A stretch of 64,000 nucleotides of DNA from positions 1 through 64,000 of the forward strand of contig SKCR01037671.1 in NCBI GenBank assembly GCA_019454045.1, read 5' to 3'. Under the pieces are notes generated by a model. That model had not been told where the DNA came from, did no database searches, and worked only from the letters and a program-made list of their open reading frames with translations. This stretch comes from Zanthoxylum bungeanum. Its lineage: Eukaryota > Streptophyta > Magnoliopsida > Sapindales > Rutaceae. Shown one piece after another: positions 36,301 to 48,358 of the stretch. Made by a program: the position numbers and the translations under genes. Numbering within the stretch: the first letter of the stretch is position 1; each line of letters begins with the position of its first letter.

Positions 36301-36413
36301 AGGTATTCAAGGCTATTAGATATACTTGAAGGAATTTTCGGATGAGAGGATGAGTCTTACTAGGAAGGAAATAATCTTACGAGGAAGGAAAGAACCATAC
36401 TTAGGTTTTCTTC
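33324..36413 (-). other. Interior of the Tekay-like element between C1 and C2
   Basis: About 3.1 kb, strongly pyrimidine-rich on the plus strand and thus purine-rich in element sense, with no frame longer than 77 codons. No gag, protease, RT or integrase motif is readable by eye. A more GC-rich island lies at about 34490-34610. Confidence 0.6.
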
Positions 36414-38177
36414 TGTTGGACAATTATGACCCATAGCGTCACTATTTGTACAGATCATGGTGTTGTTGTACAAATTAACTATGTGACAAAGGAGATTGCA
36501 CTCTGATCATTTGTGATTAGATCACCTAGATGTATAAATGATGAGAGGTCCCTGTGATTTGTTCATAGACGGAGAATGATATGAGACAATATCAGTCCAC
36601 ATAGGATAAATCATTAAATATCCTTAGTCAGAGTATTATCGAGATTGGACATCGATAAATACATAAAAGACTAGTATTACACTTGTGCGCGTTTGTGAGG
36701 GCACAACGGTATAGTTCTCATATATTTGGGTATAGGATACTCATGCAAGTGTAATAGGAGGTTGTGTTTTACCGATGGTATGGGAAACAGCTTCGCTCTG
36801 GATAGACCCCCCGCAGAATCCCATTGGTAGTATGACTATGTGTCTATGGGAGTCTGTAATCAGGGTATGTGTATTTGGTCTTAACTTGAGACTTGCACCG
36901 CTAATGCTTAGAATAATCAATATACTTTAGTTGAGGTCGTCCAGGGCTTTAACAGGTTCTGTGTACGCCGATACTGGGTATATTGGGAATCGTAGTGTGT
37001 TGGGTGTGATGTTAAGACGGAAGTGTCACTCCAGTCATATGGAGATGATGGTCACGTAGGATACAGAACTCGTTCTCTTAAATGCTCGAGCTATCGGGAT
37101 ATTATGACAAGGTCATGTATATCCGATTATAGAGACTAGTTGCCAGACATCCGATATGTGCTTCGTACGGGGCAGACACAATTCCAGCCCCAGGCCTAGC
37201 ACGTGAACATCCGATACTAGACAGAAATACGCAATACTTCGGTATACTACGCTTGATATAGATCACATATTCCTATAAGGATATTTCTGGAGAATTGGGT
37301 AGGCATGGCGCTTTGCTAGAAGCCAACTTGTCTTGTAATCGTTTAATTACGTCGCGATGTGAATAGTGATTTCGCTAGGCGTAATCGTTTAATTACATCG
37401 CGATGGAAAATTCATTAATTTAGAATTAGCGAACCCGAGCCCGGGATTATTTGCGAGCGCATTCGTATTTCGAATTCGAGTGCGGCACGTAAGTCAAATC
37501 AAGCGTCAAATCACTAGTCGCATCAAGCGTCAAATCATTAGTCACTTTGAGTGATGTGACAACTTGTCACTTGATTGATTGATTGATGTGAATAGTGATG
37601 TGGTAGTTGAAAAGCTTTAAATGCTTTTTGCTTTTTGGCTTTTGACTTTTGGTTTTTGGAAAATTGAAAAGTAGTAAATGGTTTATTTTATTTTTGGAAA
37701 ATATATAAACCAAATACAATTTTTTATTTTTTCATTCATTCTCTCTCCTCTCATACGGTTTCTAGGAAACCCTTCTTCCCTCTCTTTTCTCTCTCGGCTT
37801 TGAGCCGTTTTTCATCTTCTTCCTCTTCCAATTTCTGGTTTGACTGAAAATAAAGAAGAAGAAGGAGTGCTAGCACACACATGGGTTATACATAGGTGAT
37901 AAGGAAACTAATACATGAGCTTGGAATCATTTTTGGAGCTTGGAGCTTCCATGGTGTTCATCAATGGCCGATCATGGAGGAGACAAAACCCAGTGAAACC
38001 GAGCAGCCCACTGCTTGAGGAAGCCACTGCCGAGCTTGGAGGGAGGCAGAAAACGCATCTTGTTCTTCGCATCTCAAACCGTTCAATGTGAGTATGTATT
38101 CCGCCTTACTCCTTTGATGTATTCATGCAAATTTCTTGCTTGATTTCATGATCTTGGGACCTAATTAGAAACCAACA
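36414..38177 (+). repeat. C2 5' LTR, internally deleted
   Basis: Collinear with 43919-45996 except that the segment equivalent to about 44835-45170, including the inverted-repeat array, is missing near 37335-37400. The joint carries a repeated GTAATCGTTTAATTAC. Confidence 0.92.
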
Positions 38178-38178
38178 A

Positions 38179-38192
38179 TGGTATCTTTGAGC
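38179..38192 (+). other. C2 primer binding site
   Basis: TGGTATCTTTGAGC, a degenerate form of TGGTATCAGAGC, one base downstream of the LTR end. Confidence 0.8.
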
Positions 38193-39148
38193 TTTGATCA
38201 AGCATGAAAAAGTTAGGGTTTGAAATTAGGTAAAATCAATTGAAGCATGATTTGGTTGAATTGATTGATTAAGTATGCTTGTATGTTGATTAATTGAAGT
38301 TGTGTATGTTCAATTTCATGAAATTAGATTGGATCCATTTTTCCCCAAATTTTTTGGCATGGCCGAAAATATGAACCCTAAATTTCTTGGTGATTTTTGT
38401 TTGTTTGATCATTGGATGACTTAAAACAAGTGGGTAATGTTGATTTGAGGTTTAATTGGATTGAATTGGACAATTTTTCCCCAAATTGTGGCTTGGCCGA
38501 AAATTCAATGATTTTGAAATTCATGGTGTTTTTTTATTTTAATTCATTGGATGAGTTGAATTGATTTGGGAAATGATGATTGTGGATTCAATTGGATTGA
38601 AACCGAATCGGAATGCAAAAACCCCTAATTGCCGAGACTTTAAGCATGTAAATTGGGTTTGATTTTGATGAAATTGTGTTGGACACTATTTGTTATTAAA
38701 GTGCATGATTAATTAGGCTAATTGATGTTTTAGAAATATTAATTGGGTGGTTAATTGTGTATTACACTTAGGTTAATTAATTATGGAATTTGGAATTTTA
38801 TAAGTTAATTAATTGGGCTTATTTTGGAAATTGGGCCTTAAAGGTTGTAATTGGGCTTTTGGGCTTGGTTGTACCAAGTTAGGTTTAAGCCAATTTGGTT
38901 GGATCCAATTGGGCCCAAAACCGCATCCAAAAAGTCCAATTATGACTTAATGGACCTTAATTATTTAATTGGGCCTAATGGGCCAAAATTAATTTAAAGG
39001 CTTATGGGGTAACTCCCGGATTGGACCTTGGTTATCGGTTTGACCCGAGTTGACCAAAAGTCTACGCCTTAAAGAAATTAATTAAAAGCCCATTGGACTT
39101 TAATTAAATAAACATTAGATGTTAATCGAGCTTAGAGACCCGTTGCGA

Positions 39149-40684
39149 TTAAATTTGGAATTTAAGTCGTAAAGGTTCGTTAATAAAGTGTAATATTTAA
39201 TTTGGAATTAAATAGTGAATTAGTATTAAATACAAATTGAATTGGATTTAATTTTGTAGTTTAATTTAATTCGAGAATTCGTACTTTGAGTACTTATTCG
39301 CAAAACGAGTTTGACTCGCGCAAAAATCAAATCGTTGTTTGAACATTGGATGATCACTAATTATCAGATTAATTAATTGGATTAGATTGATTGATAACAT
39401 GCTTGTATGAATACATGGTTGCGATGCATGAATAATGTATATCGGATGGATATTAGTTGGGTGGGGCAATTTTAGAAATTGTGTAATAAATTTGGTTTAT
39501 TAATTGGACCTGCGTGTCCAGCCTTATCACCTCTATTCTCATTGTATTTCTCTTCTCACATATTCCCCTCAATGTAAATGAGGTTTCTTTAGAAGTGTAG
39601 TGTAACGGGTAGAAGTAAATACAAGTGCTAGCTCGGGAGAGAGAAATGAGAGATTTGATCTAGGATCAATGTAAATATCCATCCGCATATCATTATTATT
39701 TTATTCATATGCGCTTTATTATGTGTTTAGAATGCATGTTTAAGGGTGTATGATGATGAGACCTTAACAAAGATAATAAATTGGTTGCCAATTTGCACGC
39801 GAAAATCCCTCGCTCAATATTAAGCGTATTTCCTTCCATTGAGTGATTCTCACTCAAGATCCGAGACGGCATTGGTTTGTTGGCCAAAGTCAAGGCCTTT
39901 GTCTGTCGAAGATGTGTTTGAATCACGAAGGTTTTGTTCCATATCAGTGTCTTGTCCAAGTTGTGGTTTGTTGGCCAAAGTCAAGACCATTTCTTGTCCA
40001 TCGACATTGATTACGAAGCTTTCCATGGTCAATGGGTCGCGCTTGACTGGGATCACTAAGTTTGTTGTGCCAAAGCCAATGCTTAGTTGATTCAGAGGAA
40101 AAAGGTTAGGTAATACATTGGATGTATTGGTATATATAAGATATATGTTTCGGATTTGGATATCCCCCTACCGGATCTACGAATTGGATTGGATCCAATT
40201 GATCTTAGAGATCTACCTAGTTAATTATCATATAATTTGTTGGCCAAAGTCAAGATTGTGTGATATTTAACGGGATCCTAGCCCACTAGGAAACGCGGTT
40301 TCCCGAGTACTCAACAGAGGGTTAGAGGCTCGCCGAAAAATAGTGGGAGGCAAGAATTGAATTTGCAATACTAGTTCAATTACTCGCCATACGCGCTCAT
40401 TCAAATTATTTCGTCGTTAGATTAAATGTTAGTTGGACTAATATTTAAATTGTTGTTTTAATTAACAGTTGGACTGTATTATAGTTGATTATATATAATT
40501 GGATTATATTAATCAATATATTTGAATTAATTAATTTCGATTTACAGTTGATTTTATAATTGGATTATAGTAATCAATGTAATTGAGGTTAATTAATTTA
40601 AATGATATTTGATTATATAGTTGGACTATTATAATCATTATAATAAATAGTACCATAAATCGTTGATTAAATAGTTGGACTATT
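39149..40684 (+). repeat. C2 leader with TGG-spaced inverted repeats and the triple GGCCAAAG motif
   Basis: Perfect inverted repeats separated by TGG lie at 39149-39165, 39195-39213, 40465-40477, 40493-40509, 40555-40569, 40617-40629 and 40670-40684. The motif TTTGTTGGCCAAAGTCAAG occurs at about 39876-39895, 39967-39985 and 40236-40254. The region lies between primer site and gag. Confidence 0.88.
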
Positions 40685-40689
40685 AGAAT

Positions 40690-43600
40690 TAAGAAATAAA
40701 TGAAAGATTAGTGTTTAAAACATAATCCTGGGTGAAAATGTATTTAAACGAATTTAATTTTCTAATTGTGAATAATTTCAAGATAGTCTTGAAAATAATA
40801 AGTTACTTTATTTGATAAAATAACATATTAAGCCTAAGCCTGGAGTTAAGCAAATAAGTGGAACATGATATTTGGAATATTCATGTAATGATAACTTTAG
40901 TGCTTAATCCACTATACTTGTCATATAGACTCCTTAATTTATTTATCAAAACTAAGGATTAGATTCTTAAAGTATGATATTGAAATTGAAGGATATTCAA
41001 AGATTAGATCATATAAGTACTTTTAAAATTGCAATAATAAATTCTTGGAGAATTAATGACTATTCTCAAGGAGACAAAGTCAAAGTTTGCAATTAGGCAA
41101 GTAGTGTAAGGCACACCTTACTTCGATATTCTAGAAACCCGAGGCTTGGCCAAAGGCTACCGGAATATGGAAAAAGGCAAAGGCAAAATCATTATAATCT
41201 TCTAGGAAGATAAAAGGACACATCCTAAGAAGGAATTAAAGACGAGCAAGGCTCTGACTTCAAAAATGATTGTCATAATTATGTTCACATCTAGTATTAA
41301 AATTAGATTTTAGATACTTAGTGTGGTACATAAAATATATATATTGATGTTCAGAATCTGTTTTGAACATGACTTCGATTGAGATTTATCTACGAATTGG
41401 AAACGGGACGAAAGTCGATGTATTAACCGTAGATAGCCAAATTTAGGAACTACCTTTGGGTATTTACCTAAATTTGGAAACTGTTATAATGTAACTAGTT
41501 TGACTAGAAACATTATCTCTATATCGCGTATAACCCGCTGCGGGTGAACCTTTATATTCTAGAACACTAAAGTGTTTTATTATATAAAGATGATATTGAG
41601 ATAAACACATTATATGTGAATAACAGAATTTATATTTTGAATATAAATAATATCTCAAATATATAACATGACAAATAAATAGCTCAAACTGATTTGATCA
41701 GTTAAGAAACTTAAATGTGGCATAGTTGTCAAGGACACTATCAAACAAGACTCGTATATCCGCACTTTTGAAGAGCGGGTACCAGGACTAATTTGATTTC
41801 AATCAAATAAAGTCTACGAATCTAGTTTATTGGGCAAAGTGCCTAAAACACTATTTACTTGGTAAAAGTGTAAATGCCACCGATCTGTTAGCCCTACTTC
41901 ATAGTGAAGCAAGTGGGCCCATGTCTAGCTAGGCTAGATATGGATATGAATATTTCGTGACCTTTACGGATGTGGCATCGCGTATGGTTATGTGTTTCTT
42001 TTGAAACACAAAACGGAAACTTTTAAGTTTCGACACGAAATAGACAAACAGATCGGCTATAGTATTAAACCGTCACGGTAAGACCATAATGGAAAATACT
42101 TAAGCAATAAGTTTCTCGTATACTTGAAAGAGTATAGTATTCTTTCAAAAAGGACTCCTCCCGGAACACGTCAGTTTGACGGTGTGTCCAAACAGGATTA
42201 ACCGAATTTTATTAGACACGTAAGATTAATCACGAGTCACTCTGAGCTACCATTTCCTTCAACGGATAAGCTTTAACCAGTGCAGAACTTATTTTGAATA
42301 AGGTTCCATAAAATGTCTGTTTGACAGATAAACATATTAGATATGAACGAGATAAGAAACCGGGTTTCACATTCCTGTTAGATTTGGGATGCTAGGCATA
42401 CGTTTGGATGATACCAAACAAGAACCCAAATTGGATAAGTGCCAAATGTAGGTTATCCTAGAGATACCATAAGTATTGTACTTATACATCTCACTAGAGA
42501 ACAATTAGATTGTTGCTCACCATGCGGTTTTCCTAAGAGGAATACCGATATGCAGTGGTAAGTGGTAGGATAGTAAAACTCGATGAAAATCGGAGTAATA
42601 ATGTTCAAGGCACCGAATCCTTAATGGAACACATATAGTTCATCAAGGATGCAACTATTACTATTAATCTTCGAATACACAATAACCGCGTAGGTCGGAG
42701 AGAGTCAGAAAACAACCTGGGGTATGGGTTTCTGATCTCACCTCATAAAGATGTCCATCTTATTGAGGAATACCAACTGACTACGTATGTGGAAGTGATA
42801 CAAGGTATCGACTCCCTATTATGGCAAAGTGGCATATAATCCGAAATGGATTCCATTTATATCAACCAGTTTGGATACTAGTTGATGTACCAAAAGGCAT
42901 TGTGCCTATTGATACTTATAAGTCTTCAAGGAAGACGTACATGGATGGCAACATACCAACGTACTAAGCTAGGCTTGTAGCGGAAAGGTATCGTTATCAA
43001 CATTGTGTTGATTACGATTCAACCTTTTACCTGTTGCCACAGTAAATCCATTTGGATAATGCTTGTTATTCGATCCATGATTGGATTGAAGCAATCATTA
43101 GGTTCTTGGAATTATCATTTTGATGTAATCATAATGATTTATGATTTAATTCAAAACGAAAATGATCATTGTGTATATAAGAGGGTTAGTGGGAGCGCAC
43201 TGACAGTGGTTGTCCTATAAAATAATGATAATACGTCATTTCTTAGAAATGATAATCCCATAAAATAAATATCTCCGAGAAACCGTACATTGAAAAATGT
43301 ACGAGACCTGGTGTCTCATACGCTTTGAGCATATGGATTCACAAACAGGCCAATCCGAGTGAAAGTCACTGGATTGATGTTAAGAACATCTGTTAGTATC
43401 TTAGAGAACTAAGGATGTTGTCTTAGTCTATGGAGAAGGAGAACTTGAAGTGACTGGGATCACTGTAGCAGGTTTCCTATAACCGATAAAGACGACTAAA
43501 GTCGCAAAGGTACTATACAGTTTGAATAACGGTACAAGTGAGCTGGAAATCTTCCTAGCAAGATACTGTTACCGAATAAACAACAAATGCAGGTTAATTG

Positions 43601-43918
43601 CAGCAGCTGAGGCAGCAATAGAAGCCATCTGGGTCAATAACAAATCTAATTAGATTAGATATAGTTATATTAGCAGCTGAGATAGGCGTCAGCACAGGCT
43701 AAAGAATTAATGGTCTCATCAACGATCCAGATAAATACTTCGATATTCATCTGATCCGTTCGGATCATACATCGTGGAGATGTGATGATCGAATAAATCG
43801 CATCAAGATGATATTCATACAAATCCGCTGACGAAAGCATTTCTCAGCAATTTGAGCCAACCGTACATAGTTCAGGTGTCAGAGACTCGAGTGACTGGCT
43901 ATAGGCCAAGTGGGAGAT
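40690..43918 (+). pseudogene. C2 gag-pol remnants
   Basis: Heavily broken but in order. Pre-integrase/integrase traces lie at about 41760-41960. An RT piece at 43005-43220 reads IGLKQSLGSWNYHFD and HCVYKRVSGSA just before the YVDD position, which is lost. C3 at 53987-57720 is the better preserved guide. Confidence 0.82.
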
Positions 43919-45996
43919 TGTTGGACAATTATGACCCATAACGTCACTATTTGTACAGATCATGGTGTTGTTGTACAAATTAACTATGTGACAAAGGAGA
44001 TTGTACTCTGATCATTTGTGATTAGATCACCTAGATGTATAAATGATGAGAGGTCCCTGTGATTTGTTCCTGGACGGAGAATGATATGAGACAGTATCAG
44101 TCCACATATGATAAATCATTAAATATCCCTAGTCAGAGTATTATCGAGATTGGACATCGATAAATACACAAAAGACTAGTATTACACATGTGCGCGTTTG
44201 TGAGGGCACAACGGCATAATTCTCATATATTTGGGTATAGGATACTCATGCAAGTGTAATAGGAGGTTGTGTTTTACCGATGGTACGGGAAACAGCTTCG
44301 CTCTGGATAGACCCCCCGCGGAATCCCATTGGTAGTATGACTATGTGTCTATGGGAGTCTGCAATCAAGGTAGGTATATTTGGTCTTAACCTGAGACTTG
44401 CACCGCTAATCCTTACGACAATCAATATACTTTAGTTGAGGTCGTCCAGGGCTTTAACAGGTTCTGTGTACGCCGATATTGGGTATATTGGGAATCATAG
44501 TGTGTTGGGTGTGATGTTAAGACGGAAGTGTCACTCCATTCATATGGAGATGATGGTCACGTAGGATACGGAACTCGTTCTCTTAAATGCTCGAGCTATC
44601 GGGATATTATGACAAGGTCATGTATATCCGATTATATAGACTAGTTTCCAGACATCCGATATGTGCTTCGTACGGGGCAGACACAATTCCAGCCCCAGGC
44701 CTAGCACGTGAACATCCGATACTGGACAGAAATACGCAATACTTCGATATACTACGCTTGATATAGATCACATATTCCTATAAGGATATTTCTGGAGAAT
44801 TGGGTAGGCATGGGGCTTTGCTAGAAGCCAACATTGTCTTGTAAATCGGTACAAATTCGGATAGTCCGACGACCGTATTTACTGCCAACATATCCGGGGA
44901 TCTCATGGGTCGCTTCCCAAAGATTCACCGATGATGTATGACTCGCACTTTATTAATCTGGGATTAATTAGAAGAAAGAGAAAATTAATCTGGGATTAAT
45001 TACGGAGATATTTTATCTGGGATAAAATATTAATTAAAAGAGAGAGAACGATTAATTTGGAATTAATCGATAAAATAATATATTTGATATATTATTAGAA
45101 ATTGGATTTCGACGCGGAATTAAAATTAGATTTTAATTCGGGCGAACGAATTAATTTAGAATTAATTCGTTAGCGACGTGAATAGTGATTTCGCTAGGCG
45201 TAATCGTTTAATTACGTCGCGACGGAAAATTCATTAATTTGGAATTAGCGAACCCCAGCCCGAGATTATTTGCGAGCGCATTCGCATTTCGAATTCGAGT
45301 GCGGCACGCAAGTCAAATCAAGCGTCAAATCGCTAGTCGCATCAAGCGTCAAATCATTAGTCACTTTGAGTGATGTGACAACTTGTCACTTGATTGATTG
45401 ATTGATGTGAATAGTGATGTGGTAGTTGAAAACCTTTAAATGCTTTTTGCTTTTTGGCTTTTGACTTTTGGTTTTTGGAAAATTGAAAAGTAGTAAATGG
45501 TTTATTTTATTTTTGGAAAATATATAAACCAAATACAACTTTTTATTTTTTCATTCATTCTCTCTCCTCTCATACGGTTTCTAGGAAACCCTTCTTCCCT
45601 CTCTTTTCTCTCTCAGATTTGAGCCGTTTTTCATCTTCTTCCTCTTCCAATTTCTGGTTTGACCGAAAATAAAGAAGAAGAAGGAGTGCTAGCACACACA
45701 TTGGTTATACATAGGTGATAGGGAAACTAATACATGAGCTTGGAATCATTTTTGGAGCTTGGAGCTTCCATGGTGTTCATCAATGGCCGATCATGGAGGA
45801 GACAAAACCCAGTGAAACCGAGCAGCCCACTACTTGAGGAAGCCACTGCCGAGCTTGGAGGGAGGCAGAAAACGCATCTTGTTCTTCGCATCTCAAACCG
45901 TTCAATGTGAGTATGTATTCCGCCTTACTCCTTTGATGTATTCATGCAAATTTCTTGCTTGATTTCATGATCTTGGGACCTAATTAGAAACCAACA
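43919..45996 (+). repeat. C2 3' LTR
   Basis: Full-length copy of the family LTR (2078 bp). Its 44952-45171 part carries the eight-member inverted-repeat array. Confidence 0.94.
44952..45171 (+). repeat. Array of eight perfect triloop inverted repeats
   Basis: Arms and loops, read in order: 44952-44968 (7 bp, TGG), 44984-45000 (7, TGG), 45008-45030 (10, TGG), 45049-45069 (9, TGG), 45074-45096 (10, TTG), 45098-45110 (5, TGG), 45117-45139 (10, TAG), 45145-45171 (12, TAG). All arms are perfect and every spacer is three bases. Equivalent arrays are in both C1 LTRs and the C3 LTR. Confidence 0.95.
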
Positions 45997-46573
45997 TCCT
46001 CTTGTTCAGGCTTATTCTATTCTCTTTACTATTATAATTTCTCGCACTTCCTTACTTATTTGTTTCTGTATTTTCATCTTTTGTTGACTCTGGTTTCTTG
46101 AAAATCAATATATTTTTCCTTACTTTCTTTTATAGCTTTCTATTTCTATTCCTACTATTCTGGGTGGGTATCATTAGAACTTTACTATTTCTTTCTTTCT
46201 CTTTACTTTTCTGTCTTTGACTGTTTTAACCTCTATGCATCTTTTCTTCCTTTCTTATAACTTTCTCTTCCCACTCCCTTAAGTAACTATTCTTAGTACT
46301 TTTATTTTCTAGTTGCATAGCTTAACTTGATCTTTTACTAATAATTCCGAATAATCACGGAGTGATTAGTAACTAGAGTAAGATTTAGGGTCACTTATTG
46401 GGAAGAAATTCAAGTAGCCTTGAGAATACTTACCAACCTGTTTATGGGACTTGATGACGTACTTGAGGATAAGATACAGGAGAGGTAGTGTCTCCTATAC
46501 GGGTATCCCAGACATAATGCGTATACCAGACCCCAACACTCTACCCATTGCAGTCACTAACTCCCTAGTCCAT

Positions 46574-46585
46574 GCTCTGATACCA
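46574..46585 (-). other. Primer binding site of the Tekay-like element
   Basis: The minus strand reads TGGTATCAGAGC exactly, four bases inside the 5' LTR end. Confidence 0.93.
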
Positions 46586-46589
46586 TCTT

Positions 46590-48358
46590 TATAACATCCT
46601 CAATCCGGGAGATGCTACAGGCAGGGAATAGGCCGTACTATTCCTCTAAGCCACTGACTTACTAATTACAAACAATACTGATACTTTTCTCAAAATCATT
46701 TCATATATGAGACTAATACCCAAATCCAAAATATAGCTCGTAATGTAATAAACATTCGACTAAACAGAAAATACCATAAGTGTATAACTCTATACATTAA
46801 TACTCATACTTAACTCTGTTATACATATATATGAAACTGAACTTTACTAATCTGGACTGAACTATATCTCTGACTTGACCTGATAGACCAAACCCACTAG
46901 TGACTGCCATCAATATCCATCCCCTCGAGCTCGTCCTCCGGGAATACCTGTAAAACAGAGAAATGGTTTGAAATTTGACTGGTGTTATGTCATTCATCGA
47001 AGGGAATTACAGTTCATGCAATGATCTATAATTGAAAAACTCAATTAGAATATAAGTCGGGGAATATACTTCGGAACTAGGTTAAATATATCCATTTGAA
47101 CACTTTTTATTACTTCAAGGCGTACGATACTTATATTATGATGTAACGTGTGTATGCGAGTTGATACGAGACCCTTAAGGTGGCCTCTAACACACTAGGG
47201 TGAAACTAGAATGAAGAATGAACTAAAACTGATTTCTGAAAATTGGCCTCGCATCGCGATGCTGGCCCCCTCGGCGTCATGACACACCCATAAACAGAGC
47301 TGGGCAGAGAGCATTTCTTGGAGCCGCGTTGCGACGCTAGCTAGTTGGTGTCGCGACGCTCATTCGACAAAACCGAAATAGAAGGCAATCTTTCATCACG
47401 CGTCGCGACGTCAATAGCTATGCTTCACGACGCTCGTCCGAAAACAGAACCTATCATCATCAGCTCTTCAACTCTATTTTCTAATATTACAATAACACAC
47501 AACAACTCAACTTAACATATCTTATTTTAAATATCTAATCCAAGAACAAACCATAATCTAGCATCATTAGCTCACATAATATAATTTCCCCATCACAACC
47601 TTACGCCAAAAACTTTATCCCATGACAATACCCTCACAACACCTTCAAAATGCACACTAACCAAGCCCTCCTAAGCATGTATTGATGCTTAAATTATGTT
47701 CAAACTTCTCAAATCACAAAGCCTCAATTCTTAGGGTTCCTAAGTGTGAACATGCAAGTGAAGAATACAAGTTTATTATCTTAAATAAGGAGAAGAAAGA
47801 AGAAAATGGGGCTTACTTGACCAAGAGTAGCTTTGGAATTCACCATAATTCCTCTAATATTTTCATGAAGTTGAAGAAATTTTGGGGAAGCCTTGGACCT
47901 TTCTCAAGTTTCATTTTTATCTTCAAAGGGATGGGAAAATAATGCCTTTTATATAGGCAAAGACCTAATTTCTTTTCATGAGATGGGTGGCCAAGATTTT
48001 GCCATTTCACCCATTCTAGTAAATTCCCAAATTTCACTGCAGCAGTCCCAAAAATTACGATTGTTGACCTACTTCTGGTCCGAATTTGAAAAAAGGTTCA
48101 TTGTGGAAGTTGTAGATCTCGTTCTTAGCCTTCCGATGATATAAAGTTTATAAAAATCTAAATTCGTATGAGAAAGGTATGGTCCAAACATCATGGGCTA
48201 TCCGGAATGGAACATTATACAGTTTCGTATCGAAATTTTGAGGAATTCACCGATTGTCCCCAAAGTCATTTCATGAATGTATATGTGCTCAAACATAATT
48301 TCTATTATGTAACACTAGTCCCACGATGTAACAGTAGTCAGGATTTTCGATCGTTACA
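46590..48358 (-). repeat. Tekay-like 5' LTR
   Basis: Pairs with 18483-20231. Its plus-strand left end is TATAAC in place of TGTAAC. It is followed by the right GAGTG duplication (48359-48363) and then PPR coding sequence. A minus-strand TATA-like GCCTATATAAAAGG lies near 47945-47960. Confidence 0.93.

Larger units (their letters stand above)
36414..45996 (+). mobile_element. Copia element C2 (plus strand)
   Basis: LTRs are 36414-38177 (1764 bp) and 43919-45996 (2078 bp), with TGTTGGAC...ACCAACA ends. TCTTC (36409-36413) and TCCTC (45997-46001) are a 5-bp duplication with one change. The primer site follows the first LTR and AAGTGGGAGAT precedes the second. The interior is decayed gag-pol. 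The 5' LTR lacks about 310 bp that the 3' LTR has. Confidence 0.95.
18483..48358 (-). mobile_element. Ty3/gypsy (Tekay/Del-like) element with two nested copia elements
   Basis: Two LTRs of about 1.75 kb (18483-20231 and 46590-48358) share TGTAAC...GTTACA ends. On the minus strand the primer site TGGTATCAGAGC follows the 48358-46590 LTR and a polypurine tract precedes the other, so the element runs right to left. Its own interior, once the copia insertions are removed, is only about 4 kb (20232-20609, 33324-36413, 45997-46589). It shows no recognisable gag or pol; a large non-autonomous derivative is likely. Lineage is assigned from LTR size and PBS/PPT, not from protein. Confidence 0.88.

Noticed and set aside
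47682..48144. Several short frames on both strands before PPR piece 3
   Set aside because: They lie wholly in the Tekay-like 5' LTR and correspond to non-conserved frames in its partner LTR.
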